Assembly: GCA_947629455.1 (NCBI GenBank)
Contig: CANRDT010000001.1
Coordinates: 62,001 to 126,000, forward strand
Direction of reading: 5' to 3'
Source: an uncultured Ruminococcus sp.
GTDB lineage: Bacteria > Bacillota > Clostridia > Oscillospirales > Ruminococcaceae
Length of the DNA: 64,000 nt
The position numbers were made by a program, and so were the translations under genes. The notes below the pieces were generated by a model. It had not been told where the DNA came from and ran no database searches. It saw nothing but the letters and a program-made list of their open reading frames with translations. Of this stretch, positions 48,298-57,965 are shown piece by piece (position 1 is the first letter of the stretch; every line of letters begins with the position of its first letter).

Positions 48298-49077
48298 CTA
48301 AATATATTTTTTGACAGTTATATGTATCCGCTCTTTCCTGCTCGTGCCGCCTGTTTCGGCGAGCAGAAATTTACCGTATCCGCGGGCGGAAAAAACGTCC
48401 CCCACAGAAAGCGTGCGGTCTGCGGAATATAGCGTGATATGATTTACCTCCACGCCCTTGCTTTTAATAAGCGCGGAAGTCTTTTCACGGGAGAGTCCCA
48501 GCGCCATAGACATAACGCAGTCGATACGCAGCGATGCGACCGTGCCTTTGATTTCCCTGAATTTTGTTCGGGAATTTGCAATGACCTCATCGTCCGCGCC
48601 CGAAAACGCCTTGACGCCGACTCTGCCGATCTTTTCAACAGAGCTTATCTCCGTAATTATTGTATTGTAAGCAAATACCAACGCCTTTCCCGAGGATACA
48701 AGAATATCCCCTACTGTTTCTCTTGCGACACGCCGCGACATAATGCAGCCGAGAATATCCCTGTGACTGAGAGTATCCGCTTTGCGAAAAGTAAAAGTCA
48801 CCGCGCCTGTCGGATAGCTGCGGTCATCGCTAAAGGGCGGAAATATCCCCAGAACGGTGCGCTCCGCTCCATCATATCCGCCGAAAAAACCATAGTCCTC
48901 ACAGCCGTATGCCGCCAAGACCTTTTCGCATATCGTCCGCTGACGTTCATCGAGAAAAAACGAAAACTTAGCACAGTACTGCGAGCGGACCGAATCAATG
49001 CGGTCGATCGTCCGTTTAACGAGCAATCTGTCGTCATCGCTCAGTTCTCCGAGAAAGGAAAGGTCGCTCCTGCTCAT
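48298..49077 (-). CDS. YlmH-like S4 RNA-binding protein
   Basis: S4 domain RIDCVMSMALGLSREKTSALIKSKGVEVNH; between sepF and divIVA. Confidence 0.9.
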   Translation of the reverse strand: MSRSDLSFLGELSDDDRLLVKRTIDRIDSVRSQYCAKFSFFLDERQRTICEKVLAAYGCEDYGFFGGYDGAERTVLGIFPPFSDDRSYPTGAVTFTFRKADTLSHRDILGCIMSRRVARETVGDILVSSGKALVFAYNTIITEISSVEKIGRVGVKAFSGADDEVIANSRTKFREIKGTVASLRIDCVMSMALGLSREKTSALIKSKGVEVNHITLYSADRTLSVGDVFSARGYGKFLLAETGGTSRKERIHITVKKYI

Positions 49078-49535
49078 CAGAAGCTGTAGCCGTTATTTTC
49101 AAGCTCGCTCATAAGATCGACGCCTGAGAAACCTACATTCTTTGGCATAATGGCAAAAGTTTTCTGAGCCATCATCTTAATGTCAGCCTGATTTGCATAC
49201 GCAACGCCCGAAAGAAAATCAAGTATCCTCTTTGCGTCGTCGCTCTTGACCGTTTCAAGGTTGAGCAGAACGGTCTTTTGTTCATTTATGTCATTACCGA
49301 TCGACTTGACCTCGGAAAAATCACTTGGTCTTGCAAGTACGATCTGCAAAGTCGTAGTCGCTTCGATCTTTACTTCGCGGTTGGGTGCAGCCGATACAGC
49401 TGCGGACTGCTTTGGCGTCGGTGCGGCAGTTTCTCTCTTATCGTCATACCCTGCGCCGTATTCCTCGTCCTGTTCGATCTCATCCTCGCCGAGAAAAATA
49501 CTTTTGATACCCTGTAAAACGCTCATTAGATTCAA
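49077..49535 (-). CDS. sepF: Cell division protein SepF
   Basis: VLARPSDFSEVKSIGNDINEQKTVLLNLETVKSDDAKRILDFLSGVAYA. Confidence 0.95.
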   Translation of the reverse strand: MNLMSVLQGIKSIFLGEDEIEQDEEYGAGYDDKRETAAPTPKQSAAVSAAPNREVKIEATTTLQIVLARPSDFSEVKSIGNDINEQKTVLLNLETVKSDDAKRILDFLSGVAYANQADIKMMAQKTFAIMPKNVGFSGVDLMSELENNGYSF

Positions 49536-50251
49536 ACCTCCAAATATTTTCTTGCTCCGAAGAGCTTTGTTCCTATTCTGACAAGACCGGAACCATGCTT
49601 TACAGCCAGTTCATAATCTCCCGACATACCCATGGAAAGCAGTTCCATCTGTATGCCGCCGATATTTTTTTCTTTTACTTCAAGAAAGATCTCGTGCATA
49701 CGCGCAAAAACGTCCTCGCCCGAACCGATCGGCGGTATCGCCATAAGTCCCCTGACTGAAACGTTTTCAAGCATAGAAATATCTTCAAGCAGCGGCAGGA
49801 GTTCCTGCGGACTTACACCGCTTTTTGATTCCTCCGCGCCGATATTTACCTCAACGAGAATATCCATACGCTTATTATGAGCAACGGCAAGCCTGTTGAT
49901 CTCGCCTGCAAGCTTTGCGCTGTCCACCGACTGTATCATATCAACGCTGTCTATGATATACTTCACCTTGTTGGTCTGGAGATGTCCTATCATATGGACG
50001 GCGGCGGAAGGGTCATACTGCTCCTTCTTTGAAAGATACTCCTGCACGCGGTTTTCACCAAGAAGATCTATTCCCTGCGCTATGGCAAAGTTGACCTTCT
50101 CGGGAGGTACGGTCTTTGTGACCGCCATGATCTGTACTTTGTCCTCAGCCGAACGGTATTTTGCACGGGCGTTCTCTACGTTATAGAGAATTTCCTTATA
50201 ATTTTCGGCTATATATTGAAATTCAGGACGATCCGTTACTGTCTGACACAT
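49532..50251 (-). CDS. YggS family pyridoxal phosphate homeostasis protein
   Basis: IMAVTKTVPPEKVNFAIAQGIDLLGENRVQEYLSK, HMIGHLQTNKVKYI, LSMGMSGDYELAVKHGSGLVRIGTKLFG. Confidence 0.95.
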   Translation of the reverse strand: MCQTVTDRPEFQYIAENYKEILYNVENARAKYRSAEDKVQIMAVTKTVPPEKVNFAIAQGIDLLGENRVQEYLSKKEQYDPSAAVHMIGHLQTNKVKYIIDSVDMIQSVDSAKLAGEINRLAVAHNKRMDILVEVNIGAEESKSGVSPQELLPLLEDISMLENVSVRGLMAIPPIGSGEDVFARMHEIFLEVKEKNIGGIQMELLSMGMSGDYELAVKHGSGLVRIGTKLFGARKYLEV

Positions 50252-51440
50252 CTTTATTTAAAACCACCTCCAGCAGTATCTGGTCGTAGAGCAGAAGATA
50301 ATCTTCGTCCGACGTGTTTTTTGAGATCACAAAATCGTCGCCCTCATAGATAACATCTATCTTCTTGAATGTTATCTCATTTCCGAGAATGACGTAAACG
50401 CCTTTCTGCTCGCCCTGAAAGCGTATCGCCTTACGGGGGACCTTTATGCCTTTATACTCTTCAAATATCAGCTCCGCAGACTGTACCCGTGAGCTTACCA
50501 TAACGTCGTCAAGACGGTCGCATTTAAATACGACTATGCATTTACCCGATTCTGACGCAGGTCTTACCGACTCGACAAGAACGTCGTACACCTGATTGGA
50601 GGAGCTGAACATCAGACTGAGGGAATTGCCCTCCGCTATCCGTTTGTCCTCGTCAAGTACTCCCACGATACTGCACGAATAATCGTCAAACATTTTTCCG
50701 ATAGCGCCGCTCGGTATGCTGCGCTGCGATTCTCCCGAAACTATGCTCTCGATCTCGCTCTGAGTAATATCCGCCAGCGAATCGGTGCTGAGAACGTCCT
50801 CATAGCCGTCGCAGTAGGAAACAAAATACCCCGTATCGGTCGAACTGATCGTGTCGATATGTTCAGCCCTTGTACTGAGAGCGTCCACCTCGCTTTGCAG
50901 CTGCGCTATCCTGTCGCTGTAGCCGTCCGACATATTGGTAATGATATTATAGATATTCATCACCAGCGACATATCGTCCTTGACTTCCTCAAGAGCGCCG
51001 TAATCGCCGCTAAGCGACGCGGTGAGCAGACTGTGATATTCGCTGTCGATCTTTTTCTGGAGTATATCCGGCTGCACATAATCCGTAGTGCCGGGATTCT
51101 GCGCCCTTTCAAGATCGGCTATCTCGTCTGAAAGCTTTTGCGCCTTTTTCTTTGCCGCGATAGCGTCCACCGAGGAATAGACTTCCGCGATCGGACTGTC
51201 TACGGAGATCTTGCTGCCGTCAGGATAAAGATAATCGAGCGCGCCGTTTCCCGAATAGGTGATAACGCGTTCATCGCGGACGATAACGCCTTTAAACGGG
51301 ATATTTTCATTTATATCGCAAAGCACTGCCTCTTCGGTATCATGCTTGTCGTGAAGTCTGTAATATACCTGACTACCTATAGTCGTAAGGATAAGGATCG
51401 ATACAACACCTACTAAGATCTTTGTAGTAAGCGAATTCAT
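50223..51440 (-). CDS. HlyD-like membrane fusion/periplasmic adaptor protein
   Basis: N-terminal TM, coiled coil flanked by lipoyl/beta-barrel-like segments; KGIKVPRKAIRFQGEQKGVYVI. Confidence 0.75.
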   Translation of the reverse strand: MNSLTTKILVGVVSILILTTIGSQVYYRLHDKHDTEEAVLCDINENIPFKGVIVRDERVITYSGNGALDYLYPDGSKISVDSPIAEVYSSVDAIAAKKKAQKLSDEIADLERAQNPGTTDYVQPDILQKKIDSEYHSLLTASLSGDYGALEEVKDDMSLVMNIYNIITNMSDGYSDRIAQLQSEVDALSTRAEHIDTISSTDTGYFVSYCDGYEDVLSTDSLADITQSEIESIVSGESQRSIPSGAIGKMFDDYSCSIVGVLDEDKRIAEGNSLSLMFSSSNQVYDVLVESVRPASESGKCIVVFKCDRLDDVMVSSRVQSAELIFEEYKGIKVPRKAIRFQGEQKGVYVILGNEITFKKIDVIYEGDDFVISKNTSDEDYLLLYDQILLEVVLNKDVSDSNGSS

Positions 51441-51450
51441 TCAGATCACC

Positions 51451-51690
51451 TTACTCGTTCTGGGAAGCCGCGTCCATTATATTAATAGGTCTGACGGGTG
51501 CTATGGTGGAAATGGCGTGCTTGTACACCACGTTCTGTTTGCCCTCGCAGTCAAGGATAACGATATAGCTGTCAAAGCCTTTCACGATACCCTTGAACTG
51601 ATAGCCGTTCATAAGAAAGATAGTTACCGCGACTTTCTCCTTTCTCGCCTGATTAAGGAAAACGTCCTGCAAATTAATGATCTTATTCAT
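51451..51690 (-). CDS. hfq: RNA chaperone Hfq
   Basis: [42 protein letters not shown]...YKHAIST; SD AAGGAG places start at 51690. Confidence 0.96.
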   Translation of the reverse strand: MNKIINLQDVFLNQARKEKVAVTIFLMNGYQFKGIVKGFDSYIVILDCEGKQNVVYKHAISTIAPVRPINIMDAASQNE

Positions 51691-51776
51691 AACCAACACT
51701 CCTTTATATTTTTACACAAGAGATCACATAACGAAAATGTTCCGGATATCCGTTCGGAATACGAATGTATTATCCG

Positions 51777-52739
51777 TCAACTTATATTATAACATAAAAT
51801 TTCAGATTTGGCTATAATATTTTTTACTTTTTCAAGAAAATTTTCATATTCGCCAATTTCATCGGCATAAACCCAGTTAATTCCGTCAACTCGCCTAAAC
51901 CAAGTCAGCTGCCGCTTGGCGTATCGCCTTGTTTCCTGCTTAATTTTTTCAATGCAGGCGTCAAGATCGTGAGTATCTCCCCTGATATACGGCACAAGCT
52001 CCTTATATCCGATCGCCTGATTAGCCGTTGCAGGGGTATGTTGAAAGTAAAAATCCCTCACCTCGTCAAGCAGACCGTTTTCCACCATCTGATCTACCCT
52101 GCGGTTTATGCGGTCGTATAGCACCTGACGATCTTTGAATCCTATTGCGATGATACAGCTTTTATAATTGCTTTCCTGCCCTGCGGCGTTTTGCTTATAC
52201 CGTGAAAAGGGTATGCCCGTCTGCTCCCAGACCTCCAGCGCCCTTATCACTCGCGTAACATTATTTTCGTGTATCGCCGCCGCAGAATCGGGATCGATTT
52301 CTTTAAGTCTTAGCCAGAGAGCGTTTTTGCCCTCGCTCTCGGCGAAACGCGATAGCCTTTCCCTTATCTCGCCGCCGGGGGAGCTTTCGTCAAACCTCAC
52401 ATTATTGATAAGCGAACTGATATACAGTCCCGTTCCTCCGCAAAGTATCGGCATTTTTGATCGGCTGTAAATATCTTCGATACACTTCCCTGCCAGTTTT
52501 ACATATTCAGCCACGGAAAAGGGCTTTTCAGGCGGCGCGAAATCTATGAGATGATGCCTGACGCCCTGCATTTCCTCTTCGGTCGGTTTAGCCGTGGCGA
52601 TATTCAGTCCCTGATAGATCTGCATTGAATCCGCCGATACCACTTCCCCTTTGCAATGCTTTGCAATACTGACGGCAAGCTTGGTTTTGCCTGACGCGGT
52701 AGGTCCTGCGATCACGATCAAAGGTATTTTTGTATCCAT
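51777..52739 (-). CDS. miaA: tRNA dimethylallyltransferase
   Basis: VIAGPTASGKTKLAVSIA, SADSMQIYQGLNIATAKPT. Confidence 0.97.
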   Translation of the reverse strand: MDTKIPLIVIAGPTASGKTKLAVSIAKHCKGEVVSADSMQIYQGLNIATAKPTEEEMQGVRHHLIDFAPPEKPFSVAEYVKLAGKCIEDIYSRSKMPILCGGTGLYISSLINNVRFDESSPGGEIRERLSRFAESEGKNALWLRLKEIDPDSAAAIHENNVTRVIRALEVWEQTGIPFSRYKQNAAGQESNYKSCIIAIGFKDRQVLYDRINRRVDQMVENGLLDEVRDFYFQHTPATANQAIGYKELVPYIRGDTHDLDACIEKIKQETRRYAKRQLTWFRRVDGINWVYADEIGEYENFLEKVKNIIAKSEILCYNIS

Positions 52740-52752
52740 ACTCTCTCCGATC

Positions 52753-54804
52753 TCAGACTATCCGCCTGAACTGCTTTTCAATATCCTTTTTTGAAAGGCG
52801 CACCATAACGGGTCTGCCGTGCGGACAATATCTCACGTCGTCGCGGTCCCAGATCATATTCACCAACGCCTGCAGCTCGACAAGACTTGAATCGTCGTTT
52901 GCTTTTATCGCCGCCTTGCACGCGACGGAATGATAAAGCTCGTCAAATATTTCAAGCTGCGGATTATGTTTACATTCCAGAAAATTCCTTGCAAGCTGTG
53001 AAACTATATCGCTCGGGTTTTCATCTCCAAGTATTATGGGAACGCCCTTGACCGCGACCGTCGGAGCAAGATCGGGTTCAATATCAAAACCAAGTACCGC
53101 CGCCTTGTCAACGTTCTGCGCGAGCGCGTCATACTCGTCATATGAAAGCAACACGGGCACAGGCTCGAGAAACATCTGCGATTCAAGTTCGTCGGCGTTG
53201 TTCTTTATCTTTTCAAAAATATATCTTTCGTGGGAGGCGTGTTTGTCAAAAAGCAGCATATCCTCCCCCTGCTGGGCTACGATATACGTCTTGAAAAGCT
53301 CGCCGATGACAACGGGTTCCTGCGGCTGCTCGGTTTCCTTGTCCTCCTCGACTACCTGTGTACGCCGTTCAAAGCTCTGCTGCGAAATAAACTGAAAATC
53401 GGCGATTTCCTCCATTATCTGCTGAGTAACTGCCGAATCGTCGACCTTCTCCCTGTCATTGCCCTTGTCCGAACATTCACTTCCGTCAGTATCGTAAACG
53501 GCGGTCTGAGCAGTATCCTCAGCCTTTTGGGAAGTATCGGCATCGGGAGAAGCAGCATTAACATTCACATTTTCTTTCGCCTTGGCGACTGCGGCAGTAT
53601 CCGTATCATCATCGGCAGTATTTTCTTTTACATTGTCAGGCTCTTTGCGCAAAGGCGCAGCCGCTTTCTTTTGGGGAGGTGAAAGCTTTTCGGGTCTAAT
53701 TTCATCAGTCTGCGCCGTGACCGAAAACTTCATCTGCTTGTCCCTGACGGGAGGAGCAGCCCGATAATCCTGACCGGAAAGAGCCGTCCTGCTCATATCG
53801 AGTTCAACGGGTGTATCCAGTTTCATAAGCGCGTTCCTGACGGCGAAATAAATCGCCTCATATATTACTTTATCGTCGGAAAATCTGACTTCTATCTTAG
53901 TCGGATGGACGTTTACGTCAACGATACCCGGCAAAGTTTCCACGCCGATAACGCAAGCCGGAAATCTGCCCGTCATTATACAGTTGCGGTAAGCCTCTTC
54001 GACCGCGCCGCAGCAGGTCATCGACCGTATGTATCTGCCGTTTACGAAAAAGTTCTGAAACTTGCGGTTATTTTTTGCCGAAAGCGGCTTGACGGTATAT
54101 CCGAAAACGTGTACGCCGTTCCATGTGTGTTCTACCGGTATAAGAGAAGATGCAAAATCCCTGCCGAATACCGAATAGACAGCGGAATAAAGTCTGCCGT
54201 CCCCTGCGGTAAGCAGCTCGACTTTGTTATCTCTTATGAATTTAAAGGAGATCTCAGGGTGGGAAAGCGCGATCTTCGTCACCAGTCCCGAAACGCTGTT
54301 CCCCTCTGAGGTATCTTTTTTAAGAAATTTCAGTCTTGCCGGAACGTTGTAGAACAAGTCGCGTACCACAAAAGTAGTACCGTCGGGACAGCCCGAGCTT
54401 TCGTTCAGCTTTTCCTCTCCGCCCTCTATGACATAGTGCGTGCCGTAGGCGTCCTCCCTGATCTTAGTGAGCAGTTCGACTTTCGCCACCGCACAGACGG
54501 ACGCGAGAGCCTCTCCGCGAAATCCTAGAGTTAGTATACCGCCGAGATCAGATGCGGAAGATATTTTGCTTGTAGCGTGGCGCAAAAACGCCTTGGGAAC
54601 GTCTTGCCTTGAAATGCCGTAGCCGTTATCCGATACGCGCATATACGTCCGACCGCCGTTTTTTATCTCAACGGTAATGACGTTCGCGCCTGCGTCTATG
54701 GAATTTTCCAGCAGTTCCTTTATCACCGACGCCGGACGGTCGATAACCTCTCCGGCTGCGATAAGTTCGGATATTTCTTTGCTCAGTACATTGATATGTG
54801 CCAT
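52753..54804 (-). CDS. mutL: DNA mismatch repair protein MutL
   Basis: GEVIDRPASVIKELLENSIDAGA, GFRGEALASV; C-terminal HGRPVMVRL. Confidence 0.97.
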   Translation of the reverse strand: MAHINVLSKEISELIAAGEVIDRPASVIKELLENSIDAGANVITVEIKNGGRTYMRVSDNGYGISRQDVPKAFLRHATSKISSASDLGGILTLGFRGEALASVCAVAKVELLTKIREDAYGTHYVIEGGEEKLNESSGCPDGTTFVVRDLFYNVPARLKFLKKDTSEGNSVSGLVTKIALSHPEISFKFIRDNKVELLTAGDGRLYSAVYSVFGRDFASSLIPVEHTWNGVHVFGYTVKPLSAKNNRKFQNFFVNGRYIRSMTCCGAVEEAYRNCIMTGRFPACVIGVETLPGIVDVNVHPTKIEVRFSDDKVIYEAIYFAVRNALMKLDTPVELDMSRTALSGQDYRAAPPVRDKQMKFSVTAQTDEIRPEKLSPPQKKAAAPLRKEPDNVKENTADDDTDTAAVAKAKENVNVNAASPDADTSQKAEDTAQTAVYDTDGSECSDKGNDREKVDDSAVTQQIMEEIADFQFISQQSFERRTQVVEEDKETEQPQEPVVIGELFKTYIVAQQGEDMLLFDKHASHERYIFEKIKNNADELESQMFLEPVPVLLSYDEYDALAQNVDKAAVLGFDIEPDLAPTVAVKGVPIILGDENPSDIVSQLARNFLECKHNPQLEIFDELYHSVACKAAIKANDDSSLVELQALVNMIWDRDDVRYCPHGRPVMVRLSKKDIEKQFRRIV

Positions 54805-54834
54805 TGACCTTACCGTCCAAAAAATGATTTTACG

Positions 54835-57450
54835 TCAGACATATCTGACAAGTTCTTTTACAAAATCGCGCAGTTCCTCGTCGTTGAGCTCATCGACATT
54901 CGTCTTTCTCAGTTTTTCGCTGATTATGCCGTCGCTTATCTTTTCAAACGAAATCTGATCGGCGTCCGCCGACTCCAATGCGATACGCGCCTTGCGATCC
55001 TCGCTTTCAAGCTCTTCAAGCAGCGTCCTCGCCCGGGAAATTATTTTCGGAGGAAGTCCGGCAAGCTTTGCGACTTCGATCCCGTAGCTTTGGTCTATAC
55101 CGCCGGGAACGATCTTCCTTAAAAATTTTATGCTGTCGCCGCTGCGCTTTACCGCTACTGAAAAATTCTTAACTCCGTCAAGTTCGTTTTCAAGACTTAT
55201 AAGCTCGTGATAATGTGTCGCGAACAATGTCTTACAGCCGAGCGACCTCGACGTTGAGATATATTCCGTCACCGCTCTCGCTATGCTTATACCGTCAAAT
55301 GTCGAAGTTCCGCGCCCAACCTCGTCAAGAATGATAAGGCTCTGCTTTGTCGCGTGTCTGACAATATCTGCGACCTCGCTCATCTCCACCATAAAAGTCG
55401 ACTGCCCTGCCGTCAGATCGTCCGACGCGCCGATACGGGTAAATATCTGATCGACTACCGAGATCTTTGCATAATCCGCAGGCACAAAGCTGCCAATCTG
55501 CGCCATAAGCGTTATAAGCGCCACCTGACGCATATATGTGGATTTTCCCGACATATTCGGACCTGTTATGATCGCCATTCTGTTCTCGGTAAGATCGAGA
55601 TATGTATCGTTTGGCACGAACACTTCGTCCTGCTGCATAAGCTCGACTACCGGGTGTCTGCCGCTGCGTATATCTATAATGCCGTCAATGGCGATCTGAG
55701 GTTTGGAATAATTATTCTTAACAGCGACTGAGGCAAGCGAACACAGCACGTCCGTTTCGGCTGCCGCTGCGGCGGTTTTCTGGACAAGTCTAAGCTGAGT
55801 GGCGACAAAGTCCCTTATCTCGGTAAATATCTCCTGCTCGAGAGTAAGTACCTTTTCGCTTGCTCCGAGTATGGTATTTTCGGCGGTTTTCAACTCGTCG
55901 GTAATAAATCTTTCGGAATTTGCAAGCGTCTGCTTTCTGACATAATTATCGGGAACAAGCTGATAGTAGGACTTAGTGACTTCGATACAATAACCGAAAA
56001 GTCTGGTGTTTATGATACGCAGATTTTTTATTCCCGTCTTTTCGCGTTCCCTTGCGGCAATGTCCTCTATAATATCCTTACCGCCCGAGATGATATTTCT
56101 CAGCCCGTCAAGCTGTTCGTTGAAACCGTCGCGGATAACGCCGCCGTCCTTGACATTTACGGGAGGCTCGTCCACGATCGCGTTTTCTATAAGATTGGAA
56201 ATAGCCTCGAGAGTAGAAATATTGCCGTTGAGAGAAACGAGCAGCTTTGAATTAAATCCCGAGAGCAGTTCTTTGAGCATCGGCAGTTTGAGCGCGGTAA
56301 GAGAAAGAGATTTCAGATCTCTCGGACTTGCCGTTTTGTACATCACTCTCGTCATAAGTCTTTCAAGGTCGTAAACTCCCGAAAGAGTTTCTTCGAGTTC
56401 TCCCAGCTCCACGGGAGCGTTGACAAGCTGTTCCACCGCGTTCAGACGGTCGATTATTTTCGAGGGATTTGTCAGCGGCTGTTCAAGCCATGCTTTCAAC
56501 ATTCTTCTGCCCATCGAAGTCTTTGTGCGGTCAAGCACCCACAGCAAAGAACCCTTCTTTTCCTTATTGCGCAGCGTTTCGATAAGCTCCAGATTCCTGC
56601 GCGCGGTAAATCCGATAGTCATTATCGGGTCGGCGTCATGGCGCGTTATAGAGGAAAATCTTCCGACAAGAGCCTTCTGCGTTGTATGAATGTACGCAAA
56701 AAGTCCGCATACCGCAAAAGCCGACGGCTGCTGCGCGTCTATATTCAGATCGTCAAAGCTGTCCGCACCGAACTGCTTGAGTACTTCGTCGGTATGTATC
56801 TCGGGCGAAAAATCATCGGCGTCCAACAGCTGCACCGCCGCGGATAATCTCTGTCTGACAAATCCCGCAACTTCTCTTAACGAAAGAAATTCGTCGTTAA
56901 TAAGTATCTCCACAGGAGAAAATCTCGATAATTCGTTGATCGCGCTGTCGGTCATATCCTTTCCCGAAAATTCAAACAGATGAGCCTCACCCGTTGAAAT
57001 ATCCGCAATGCACATAGCCGCCTGTCTGCCCTTTACATAAAAAGAACAAATGTAGTTATTTGAGGACTCGTCCAGCATACTGCTCTCGATAAGCGTACCC
57101 GGAGTCACAACGCGTATTACATCTCTCGGAACAAGTCCCTTGCAGGTCGCAGGATCGACGGTCTGTTCACAGATCGCCACCATATGTCCGAGCTCGACGA
57201 GCTTTTTAAGATACTGGTCGCAGGCATGGTAAGGCACTCCGCACATCGGAGCGCTCTTGCCGTTGCCGCAGTCCTTTTCGGTAAGAGTGAGTTTCAGCTC
57301 TTTTGAAACGGTTATCGCGTCGTCAAAGAACATTTCATAAAAGTCTCCCACACGATAAAAAAGTATATGCTTATTATATTTTGACTTGGTGTCGACGTAC
57401 TGCTGCATCATCGGTGAAAGCTCTTTGACGTCAATATCCTTCAACAGCAA
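54835..57450 (-). CDS. mutS: DNA mismatch repair protein MutS
   Basis: FYRVGDFYEMFFDDA, ITGPNMSGKSTYMRQVALI, DEVGRGTSTFDG. Confidence 0.98.
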   Translation of the reverse strand: MLLKDIDVKELSPMMQQYVDTKSKYNKHILFYRVGDFYEMFFDDAITVSKELKLTLTEKDCGNGKSAPMCGVPYHACDQYLKKLVELGHMVAICEQTVDPATCKGLVPRDVIRVVTPGTLIESSMLDESSNNYICSFYVKGRQAAMCIADISTGEAHLFEFSGKDMTDSAINELSRFSPVEILINDEFLSLREVAGFVRQRLSAAVQLLDADDFSPEIHTDEVLKQFGADSFDDLNIDAQQPSAFAVCGLFAYIHTTQKALVGRFSSITRHDADPIMTIGFTARRNLELIETLRNKEKKGSLLWVLDRTKTSMGRRMLKAWLEQPLTNPSKIIDRLNAVEQLVNAPVELGELEETLSGVYDLERLMTRVMYKTASPRDLKSLSLTALKLPMLKELLSGFNSKLLVSLNGNISTLEAISNLIENAIVDEPPVNVKDGGVIRDGFNEQLDGLRNIISGGKDIIEDIAAREREKTGIKNLRIINTRLFGYCIEVTKSYYQLVPDNYVRKQTLANSERFITDELKTAENTILGASEKVLTLEQEIFTEIRDFVATQLRLVQKTAAAAAETDVLCSLASVAVKNNYSKPQIAIDGIIDIRSGRHPVVELMQQDEVFVPNDTYLDLTENRMAIITGPNMSGKSTYMRQVALITLMAQIGSFVPADYAKISVVDQIFTRIGASDDLTAGQSTFMVEMSEVADIVRHATKQSLIILDEVGRGTSTFDGISIARAVTEYISTSRSLGCKTLFATHYHELISLENELDGVKNFSVAVKRSGDSIKFLRKIVPGGIDQSYGIEVAKLAGLPPKIISRARTLLEELESEDRKARIALESADADQISFEKISDGIISEKLRKTNVDELNDEELRDFVKELVRYV

Positions 57451-57493
57451 CTGTTGTCACTCCTTTTTTGCTTATTTTCCGTTATTTTAAGTA

Positions 57494-57904
57494 TCAGTGA
57501 CAGCCTGCACAGGTAGCACAGCTTCCGCTGCAATTATGCGGCGGCTCTTCCGCACAGGCCATAGGGTCTTCGCCGTTTGCGGCAACGGAAATGATATAAT
57601 TTACCGATGCAAGCAGTTTGTCAAGTTCGTCTTTTGCGTCGTTATATGCTATCATTGTGGGCATTGCCATTATCTCGTCATAAAGCTCCTTGATACTGTC
57701 GTCAAGAGCGGTCATTTTTTTTGCGTCCTTTTCGGGCTTCTGCATTTCCTGATTGAGCTGCATTCTGAGCAGATTAAATTCGCCGATCTTGTTCTGAAGT
57801 GCGGTATCGGTATCGCTCGACTTTGAAGTTTCATAGAATTTCTTGTATCTTTCATCTTCCTGAATAGCCGCGCCAAGCGCTCTTGCCTGTTCGATAACGT
57901 TCAT
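57494..57904 (-). CDS. YlbF/YmcA family regulator with Cys-rich C-terminus
   Basis: IEQARALGAAIQEDERYKKFYETS; tail CAEEPPHNCSGSCATCAGCH; between miaB and mutS. Confidence 0.88.
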   Translation of the reverse strand: MNVIEQARALGAAIQEDERYKKFYETSKSSDTDTALQNKIGEFNLLRMQLNQEMQKPEKDAKKMTALDDSIKELYDEIMAMPTMIAYNDAKDELDKLLASVNYIISVAANGEDPMACAEEPPHNCSGSCATCAGCH

Positions 57905-57965
57905 AATATATTAACTCCTTAAAAATATAAAATATATAGCTCCCGCCGTTCTGACGGCAGGGAAT

